From Candidatus Bathyarchaeota archaeon (GTDB taxonomy: Archaea > Thermoproteota > Bathyarchaeia > TCS64): a stretch of DNA of 5,899 nt. The DNA is taken from positions 1 to 5,899 of the forward strand of contig CALGBN010000215.1 in the NCBI GenBank assembly GCA_937877765.1, written 5' to 3'. The notes under the pieces were generated by a model that was not told where the DNA came from, did no database searches, and was given only the letters and a program-made list of their open reading frames with translations. Below are positions 1 through 4,674 of this stretch, one piece after another. Numbering within the stretch: position 1 is the stretch's first letter; each line of letters opens with the position of its first letter. The position numbers and the translations under genes are program-made.

Positions 1-1
1 T

Positions 2-67
2 CAAGCAGAAGACGGCATACGAGATGTAGAGAGGTCTCGTGGGCTCGGAGATGTGTATAAGAGACAG
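2..67 (+). other. Illumina Nextera P7/i7 adapter (artefact)
   Basis: This is library-construction sequence, not genome. Bases 2-25 match the P7 flow-cell primer, bases 26-33 (GTAGAGAG) match the i7 index known as N707 in its adapter orientation, and bases 34-67 are the Nextera read-2 primer. Its last 19 bases (49-67) are the Tn5 mosaic end, AGATGTGTATAAGAGACAG. An open frame can be read from a GTG at 53 into the following gene, but its first five codons come from the adapter. Genuine insert sequence begins at base 68. Confidence 0.98.
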
Positions 68-868
68 ATACAAGATAACGCATTCAGGCTCTGTGTCAAT
101 GATTTCAGGCTCGCGGAGCCTATCTGTGTGATGCTTGATGATTTTGGGTATAGTTCTGTTGTTGTTATTCAGAGGGGTGATGGCTGGGCAGATGGAATAG
201 TTGATGCATTCAGAGAGCAGTATAATGGAGACATCATAGAAATAGTACGTTACCCCCCGGAAACTTACGAAGACTTCAGTCTTTATCTGGATGCGGCGGA
301 ATCCACCCTCGAAGCTTATAATGGAACTGATAAACCATGTGTGTTGCTGGCGTCGTTTAATGAAGCCGCACAGTTATTGCTTCAAGCCTCAGACTATCCT
401 TGTTTACTTAATACCACTTGGTTTGGTGCAGATGGCACAGTGAATAGTAGACAGCTAGAAGACGAGGCGGGCTTACAGGCGTCCGCAGTGAAGCTATTCT
501 GCCCAATGCAGGCACCGGACCCAACAAACTCGTGGTACCAAGAGATCAACAAAGAGTATAAAGCAAAATACGATGGGGACTTACCCAACAGGGAAGCCAT
601 TACCTATGATTGTTGCTGGCTCATGGCTCATTGTGTGATAGATACAAACACTACTGATGCATGTACAATACTTGACTCAATAATTGAGGTTAGCAGGAGC
701 CATAGTGGGATAACCGGTGATTTATCACTTGACGATAACGGTGATAGGGCTAGTTACTCATATGCTATTTACAAGTATATTGAAGATAATGGCACGTATG
801 GCTCAGAGCTATGTGGCTTCTATCAGGGTGAGACGGGAAAAATAGAGTGGATGAGTGATATTACTTGA
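68..868 (+). CDS. ABC transporter substrate-binding protein, LivJ/type 1 periplasmic-binding fold (5' truncated)
   Basis: This is the C-terminal 266 residues of a receptor-type solute-binding protein, the extracellular ligand-catching part of branched-chain amino acid/amide-type ABC importers. Visible family signatures, numbered from base 68, are a G-Y-x-x-V-x-V-I-x-R-G-D-x-W-x-D-G block at about 27-43 (the lobe crossover seen in LivJ-like proteins), WFGADGT at 118-124, Y-D-C-C-W at 180-184 where the family usually has YDA, and GITGDLSLDDNGDR at 214-227, matching the classic G-x-T-G-x-x-x-F-D-x-N-G-D-R motif. Family members are about 380-450 residues, so the signal peptide and most of lobe I are missing. 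The cause is the contig end, since the adapter abuts codon 1; it is not a biological truncation. It stops with TGA at 866-868 and converges on the mscL-like gene. The fragment has ten cysteines, many for an exported protein. The ligand cannot be deduced. Partner permease and ATPase genes would lie outside the window. Confidence 0.88.
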   Translation: MQDNAFRLCVNDFRLAEPICVMLDDFGYSSVVVIQRGDGWADGIVDAFREQYNGDIIEIVRYPPETYEDFSLYLDAAESTLEAYNGTDKPCVLLASFNEAAQLLLQASDYPCLLNTTWFGADGTVNSRQLEDEAGLQASAVKLFCPMQAPDPTNSWYQEINKEYKAKYDGDLPNREAITYDCCWLMAHCVIDTNTTDACTILDSIIEVSRSHSGITGDLSLDDNGDRASYSYAIYKYIEDNGTYGSELCGFYQGETGKIEWMSDIT

Positions 869-1239
869 TGTTTGTCTTCTTGATCTGCCTCATTAAGAAG
901 AATACAATCAACGCGATGATCAAGTAAAGCACCGATAAAATGACCTAGAGCTAAAACAACTGGACCAATGGTTACTGTTGCCTCACGCCAAGTACCACCC
1001 GGAACAAAGAACAGTATAATTGGCATTAAGATGTCGGCTACTAAGGCATTTACTAGGTCTTTTGATGCGCTGCCTATGATGAAGCCAATTGCTAGCCCGA
1101 TTACACCATACTTGTTGATGAAATCTATGAACTCCTCCCAGAGTCCAGCTGGTTTCTCTTCTTCTTTTGGTGGCTCTGGTTTTGGCGCCAGTAGCTCTCT
1201 GATTTTTACAAGCTCTTCAACGATCTGGTTATCTGACAT
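823..1239 (-). CDS. mscL: Large-conductance mechanosensitive channel MscL family protein, probably frameshifted in TM2
   Basis: MscL forms a homopentameric membrane pore that opens under membrane tension and releases solutes during hypo-osmotic shock. Residues 45-80 carry the TM1 signature: GLAIGFIIGSASKDLVNALV followed by ADILMP is close to the bacterial DLAVGVIIGAAF...LVADIIMPP. A periplasmic loop follows at about 80-92 and TM2 begins near 93. After residue 107 (ALLD, base 919) the frame becomes a hydrophilic 31-residue tail that runs antisense over the end of the binding-protein gene. The next frame, read from base 923, gives LIIALIVFFLMRQIKKTNIK and then TAA at 863-861, exactly the expected end of TM2 plus a basic tail. 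The intact gene therefore most likely ended at 861. The N-terminus (1-36) is an acidic helix plus a proline/lysine/glutamate linker preceding TM1. ATG at 1239 has no Shine-Dalgarno; a TATA-like box 26 bp upstream suggests a leaderless transcript. Confidence 0.87.
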   Translation of the reverse strand: MSDNQIVEELVKIRELLAPKPEPPKEEEKPAGLWEEFIDFINKYGVIGLAIGFIIGSASKDLVNALVADILMPIILFFVPGGTWREATVTIGPVVLALGHFIGALLDHRVDCILLNEADQEDKHQVISLIHSIFPVSP

Positions 1240-1258
1240 GGATCGATGTGGTATTTGG

Positions 1259-1271
1259 CTTTGTATAATGC
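1259..1271 (-). promoter_or_regulatory. Candidate archaeal TATA box for the mscL-like gene
   Basis: On the minus strand this 40-base gap between two genes contains GCATTATACAAAG. Its AT core is centred about 26 bp before the channel's ATG at 1239. That is the spacing expected between an archaeal TATA box and its transcription start, so the messenger would be leaderless or nearly so, which fits the absence of a Shine-Dalgarno motif. It is a single short AT-rich match and could be chance. Confidence 0.35.
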
Positions 1272-1279
1272 TTACTGTC

Positions 1280-3067
1280 TTATCTCCAAGAATAGGCTAA
1301 GTCAAAGCCTTCGTATTCTTGTTTTGACTTCTTTGTGAATTCCATACCATTTGTCATAGTTGTGCCGGTCCATTCTGCAATTACAACGTCATCTTTGATA
1401 TCGAGCCAAGCTACCGTCATATAAGGCGTGTCTCCAGCTGGATTAGCTTGCACTTGTACCCATACTTGGTCGTTTCCAACTCCTGAGTCATAGGTTGCCC
1501 AATTGTTAGTAGAGTGAGACCATCCACCACCCGGAGTCCATGTCTTATAACTAATAGCGTCAACATTTCTATCCCCTGCTGCTACAAGGAACTTTGTACT
1601 ATTGGTTTCCCAGTCACCATCAATACATCTTCCCCAAGAAGATTCTAATCTAGTATCTAGAACCGTACCAATTCCATTCCAACTATTTCCATTCCAATCA
1701 ATGGCCGCTGCATATCTTCCATCTAGGTCAAGCGCTAACAACATCATACGATTCGAGCCATCCATAAGCTGAGGCTTGAGCCGTAACCATGTCCAGCCAT
1801 ACCAGGCAGAGTTTGTTAACTGCTGTACATATCTGGTGCTCCATGAGCCATCCCAAATATAATAACCGATGTTATCGCCTTCACTCCATACCACCATACA
1901 GTCACCAGAAGTGTACTCCCAAGCCACATCAACGCTTAAACCGTCATCATCCCAAGGACCTTGATCAATCTTCTTCCAATCAGTCCAACTTGAACCATCC
2001 CAAATCGCCATAACCGTATCCCACCAACCAGCATCAAAAGCAACAAACCCTATCTTATTTGATCCATCAGAGTAATCCGTTGCTAGTTTTACCCACTTAA
2101 AGTCTACACCTGAACCCGGCCAAGTTGTTTTTGGATCATCAAGATAGTATTCTTGACTCCAAGTGTATCCATCAAATACCCGATATGCGAGTTCTTGGTA
2201 TCCATTGTTGTTCAGTTCATTATTATAGATCACAACACAGTCTCCACTGGTTTTTTCGAAAGCCATATCGAAAGGTTTCTCTGGTTGATAAGGTGCATAT
2301 GTCCATATCCGTGAGAGGGTAGTTGCGGCACTCCATGAGAAACCATCATAATCGTATGCTTGGAGGTATCCGTCCTCTGTTAGAACCACCATTACTGCCC
2401 TATCATTATAGTATGGGTTTGGGTTGAATTCGAGCCTTACGTCTCTTACTTTATCGTTCGCTGGTGATATTAGTTCGATCTCGTCGCTCCAGCTTGTATC
2501 ATAGTACCTATACTTGGGATATTTCTGGCGATCAATAGTGCCAGACCTATAACCAACTAATGCTTTTTGAGGTAATGTCGTGCCGCCGCCACTGGTATAG
2601 ATATCTTGTTCTATGTTGAATGTGCTCAGTTTATCGCCTGTTACTAGTGAGTCCTCACCTAAGATGACTATCTGGAAGACGTTCAACTCAAGTCGTATTC
2701 CGCTCTTCTGGAAGAGGAACTCCTGTTTCCATGTGTCTCCTAGTGCAATGTTTCCTGTGGTCGCGTTTTGTGTCATCGGTACACCTCCATCAAGCATCAC
2801 GTTTCCATCCAAGTCTAGAGGTATTATCGAGATATCCGCGTTCTGAACCTCACCGCTATCATTTTCCAGTACCAGTGTGAGAATGACTTTTGATGAACCT
2901 GAGTAAACCCAGTCGCTCTGGATTACTAGAAAGCCTGTGTCCACGAAGTTGATAACATAGGGATAGTTTTCCTTTGTCTCTAAGCCACCGATCCACCATG
3001 CGGCTGTACTGCTAATCATAAGCGAAACTATAGCTAGTACTATCACGATGTCTTTGGTGGCTTTCAT
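1280..3067 (-). CDS. Secreted protein with predicted eight-bladed beta-propeller
   Basis: I do not recognise a named family for this 595-residue protein. Residues 1-24 form a Sec-type signal (K2, K5, hydrophobic 7-22, possible cleavage after TAA at 21-23), so it is probably exported or membrane-anchored. Residues 35-155 are beta-rich and resemble an archaeal surface beta-sandwich domain. From about 168 to the end there are eight repeats with period about 54 residues, each closing with a (D/N)G-x-(S/T)-W-like turn: W193, W245, W303, W361, W409, W463, W516 and M571. Blades alternate between two types. One carries A-(F/W)-E-x-T-S-G-D-C (269-277, 382-390, degenerate at 485-492); the other carries W-(V/L)-x-(L/V)...DGSN (325-337, 427-439, degenerate at 536-548). 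The C-terminal FDLAYSWR looks like the first strand of the blade whose remainder lies at 168-200, a velcro closure. Such propellers bind ligands or act as scaffolds, and no catalytic motif is evident. It has its own promoter; the ATG at 3067 precedes the signal peptide. Confidence 0.8.
   Translation of the reverse strand: MKATKDIVIVLAIVSLMISSTAAWWIGGLETKENYPYVINFVDTGFLVIQSDWVYSGSSKVILTLVLENDSGEVQNADISIIPLDLDGNVMLDGGVPMTQNATTGNIALGDTWKQEFLFQKSGIRLELNVFQIVILGEDSLVTGDKLSTFNIEQDIYTSGGGTTLPQKALVGYRSGTIDRQKYPKYRYYDTSWSDEIELISPANDKVRDVRLEFNPNPYYNDRAVMVVLTEDGYLQAYDYDGFSWSAATTLSRIWTYAPYQPEKPFDMAFEKTSGDCVVIYNNELNNNGYQELAYRVFDGYTWSQEYYLDDPKTTWPGSGVDFKWVKLATDYSDGSNKIGFVAFDAGWWDTVMAIWDGSSWTDWKKIDQGPWDDDGLSVDVAWEYTSGDCMVVWSEGDNIGYYIWDGSWSTRYVQQLTNSAWYGWTWLRLKPQLMDGSNRMMLLALDLDGRYAAAIDWNGNSWNGIGTVLDTRLESSWGRCIDGDWETNSTKFLVAAGDRNVDAISYKTWTPGGGWSHSTNNWATYDSGVGNDQVWVQVQANPAGDTPYMTVAWLDIKDDVVIAEWTGTTMTNGMEFTKKSKQEYEGFDLAYSWR
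1283..2566 (-). repeat. Tandem blade-repeat region of the propeller protein (protein-level repeats)
   Basis: This stretch encodes residues 168-595, the eight blade-like repeats. Conserved tryptophans fall 52, 58, 58, 48, 54, 53 and 55 residues apart. The repeats are diverged at DNA level; I see no long identical blocks. The duplication therefore looks old and the region is unlikely to be assembly collapse. Two repeat types alternate, implying duplication of a two-blade unit. Confidence 0.7.
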
Positions 3068-3100
3068 CGGTCAAGTATCTACTCTTTTGCGGGTTATAAT

Positions 3101-3118
3101 AACTTATATCGGTTACAA
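3101..3118 (-). promoter_or_regulatory. Candidate BRE/TATA promoter of the propeller gene
   Basis: On the minus strand, TTGTAACCGATATAAGTT contains an archaeal TATA-like octamer (GATATAAG, 3110-3103) preceded by a short candidate B-recognition element. The box centre is about 40 bp before the ATG at 3067. Transcription would start near 3081 and give a leader of about 14 nt with no Shine-Dalgarno. A second AT-rich match (TTATAA) lies nearer the gene but its spacing fits less well. Confidence 0.45.
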
Positions 3119-3130
3119 ACTGCTACAAAC
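3114..3130 (-). repeat. Direct repeat GTTTGTA x2, one helical turn apart
   Basis: On the minus strand GTTTGTA occurs at 3130-3124 and again at 3120-3114, a spacing of 10 bp, so both copies face the same side of the helix. The second copy lies directly upstream of the proposed TATA box of the propeller gene. It may be a transcription-factor site. The repeat is short and lies in AT-rich DNA. Confidence 0.35.
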
Positions 3131-3152
3131 CATTTTACATAGAGATAACCTG

Positions 3153-3188
3153 TGTTAACAAACGTGAACGCAATAATATGTTAACATA
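3153..3188. promoter_or_regulatory. Paired TGTTAACA palindromes, possible operator
   Basis: The perfect 8-bp palindrome TGTTAACA occurs at 3153-3160 and at 3179-3186. The second copy extends to a 12-bp perfect palindrome, TATGTTAACATA (3177-3188). Their centres are 26 bp apart, about 2.5 helical turns. They lie roughly 50 and 76 bp upstream of the proposed TATA box of the propeller gene and beyond the stop of the serine hydrolase. Symmetric sites of this kind often bind dimeric regulators. The regulator is unknown and no function is proven. Confidence 0.4.
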
Positions 3189-3189
3189 A

Positions 3190-3213
3190 AAGAAGCAAAA
3201 AAATAGAAAGAAA
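3190..3213 (-). terminator. Oligo-T terminator after the serine hydrolase gene
   Basis: On the minus strand, 10-35 bases past the TAA at 3225-3223, lies a T-rich tract with a run of seven Ts (3203-3197) between shorter T clusters. Archaeal RNA polymerase terminates at oligo-T tracts without needing a hairpin, and I see no strong hairpin here. This supports separate transcription of the hydrolase and propeller genes. Confidence 0.45.
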
Positions 3214-3222
3214 TGGGCGATA

Positions 3223-4596
3223 TTACACTTTACGGTAGACATATCTTTCTATGAAAAGCTTATCATCCTCGAAAATAACCGGTGCTTTTACCCCATCAGC
3301 CAGCGAGTAAAACTCGGTCTTTTCTATACGTGTATCAACTGGAATAATTGGAGTGGAGGTTTTCGCAAATGGTGTCACTGACTCCAAATACAACATTCCA
3401 GCCTTATACTTGACATCAACAGACTCGATACCCATGTAGGTCTCATAATGCCCAGTCAGATCCATTAACCGCTTTTTTACATACAACCATGGAGTTGATT
3501 TCTCTGGGTCTAGCCCCATTAGTAGCGCCAATATGCTCTCGTTTATCGCCTCATATGGAAGCTTAGCGCTATTACCCATCACCATTACACCGATCTCCTC
3601 CTCTGGCACGGTTGACATAAGAGCCGTTGAGACCAGTATCGAGCCACCATGAGCAACAAGTTTCCTTCCATGGAAATCAGGCACAATACTTAACCCATAC
3701 CCATAACCTGTCTCGCCATAGTAACCCGGATCTCTTTCTATGTGAAGGGTCTGCATCAATTCAAATGACTCAGAGGTGATCAACCCCGAGTCTTTAGCGA
3801 TTAACGCATTCATGTAATGTGCCATCTCGTTAGCGCTGCTTGTTATACCTCCTGCGGCTGCGATGAAACTGAAGGGTAGGTTGTCCTCTGGGTTGGGATA
3901 GGGGAATTTTGTCGGTTCTATTGTGCCGTCTGGTTTCTTCCAGTATGGTGTGATCCTGTCTGGGTCGTTGTTGAAGACAGCGGTGTTCATTGTGCTTCGC
4001 TTCATTCCCAGCGGGTTCATCACGTTTTCTTTGATGTACCTGTGGAATGGTTTACCTGATTTTTCCTGAACAATGTGTCCAAGGATTCTCCAAGCTGCGT
4101 TATGGTAGAAGAAACGCTCACCGGGCTCAGCTACGATCTGGTCTTGTGCTCCATTGATCAATCTGTAGAAGTCTTCTGGGCTACCGAAGGGTATGCCTGT
4201 GTCAAAACCTACTGATTTGTAGAACGCGACGCTGCTCGTTGCTAGGCTTGGTACGCCTAAGCTGTGGGTCATGAGGTTGTGGATAGTGATGGGTTTGTCC
4301 TTTAACCCGATCTTGAAGGGTACATGCATGCTCACTGGGTCGTTTAGGCTGAGTTTTCCCTGTTCCATCATCTGGAGTATAGCTATAGCTACGAAGCTCT
4401 TGGTTATGCTGCCTATACCATACAATGTGTCAGGAGTTGCAGGTAGGTTTCTTTCCCTGTCTCGGCTTCCGAAGCCCTGTGTGTATACTGTTTCTCCTTT
4501 CTGTACAACTGCTATGCTTAGTCCAGGCATCTTGCCTTCCTGCATCAGCTTTGGAACAATGTGTTCAATCCATTCAACTAGTTCCCACTGGGTCAA
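3223..4596 (-). CDS. Serine hydrolase, beta-lactamase class C / penicillin-binding-like family
   Basis: This belongs to the beta-lactamase (PF00144) fold group, whose members act as D-aminopeptidases, esterases or peptidoglycan-type carboxypeptidases through an acyl-serine intermediate. Numbered from the TTG at 4596 (457 residues), the catalytic motifs are complete: S-I-T-K (63-66, nucleophile Ser63 and general base Lys66), Y-H-N (164-166, the Y-x-N motif) and H-G-G (316-318, replacing K-T-G as in class C-like esterases). A beta-rich C-terminal domain (about 370-457, beginning with LTGHYETYMG near 380) resembles the lipocalin-like accessory domain of these hydrolases. No signal peptide is seen. 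The frame stays open to an ATG at 4689, and an ATG at 4662 is also possible, but that extension reads as unrelated sequence and collides with the divergent gene. TTG at 4596 begins just before the conserved W-x-x-x-V-P-K-L-M-Q-E-G-K start of the domain. The substrate is unknown. It is about 50% GC, unlike the gene to its right. Confidence 0.88.
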   Translation of the reverse strand: MTQWELVEWIEHIVPKLMQEGKMPGLSIAVVQKGETVYTQGFGSRDRERNLPATPDTLYGIGSITKSFVAIAILQMMEQGKLSLNDPVSMHVPFKIGLKDKPITIHNLMTHSLGVPSLATSSVAFYKSVGFDTGIPFGSPEDFYRLINGAQDQIVAEPGERFFYHNAAWRILGHIVQEKSGKPFHRYIKENVMNPLGMKRSTMNTAVFNNDPDRITPYWKKPDGTIEPTKFPYPNPEDNLPFSFIAAAGGITSSANEMAHYMNALIAKDSGLITSESFELMQTLHIERDPGYYGETGYGYGLSIVPDFHGRKLVAHGGSILVSTALMSTVPEEEIGVMVMGNSAKLPYEAINESILALLMGLDPEKSTPWLYVKKRLMDLTGHYETYMGIESVDVKYKAGMLYLESVTPFAKTSTPIIPVDTRIEKTEFYSLADGVKAPVIFEDDKLFIERYVYRKV

Positions 4597-4674
4597 TTTG
4601 ATTCGATGAAAAGAAAGCTCTACCAGTATATGGGTTTTAAGAAAATGATTAAAGAAAATCATGACTCTATTTTT
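4597..4674. other. Head-to-head intergenic / composition junction
   Basis: This short stretch separates the minus-strand hydrolase from the plus-strand methylase and is where base composition changes. Both reading frames run through it: the hydrolase frame extends to 4689 and the methylase frame is open from 4582, with in-frame ATGs at 4606, 4630 and 4645. The true starts are therefore uncertain. I see no Shine-Dalgarno for either gene. A weak TTAAAA element on the minus strand (about 4641-4636) could serve the hydrolase. It may instead be an assembly join. Confidence 0.5.

Noticed and set aside
53..67. GTG start codon for the substrate-binding protein
   Set aside because: It lies inside the Nextera mosaic end; those codons are adapter, and the gene is simply cut at base 68.
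823..918. The 31-residue hydrophilic tail as a natural C-terminus of the channel
   Set aside because: It is antisense to the end of the neighbouring gene and lacks TM2 character, whereas the alternative frame gives a textbook TM2 end and a stop.
968..1300. Plus-strand open frame of 110 codons
   Set aside because: It is the antisense shadow of the mscL-like gene, serine-rich with no recognisable domain.
3068..3222. CRISPR array, tRNA or small RNA in the largest gap
   Set aside because: There are only short palindromes and a 7-bp direct repeat, with no spaced 24-40-base repeats and no cloverleaf or strong hairpin.
4271..4609. Plus-strand open frame of 112 codons
   Set aside because: It lies opposite the catalytic N-terminal region of the serine hydrolase, whose motifs prove the minus strand is the coding one.
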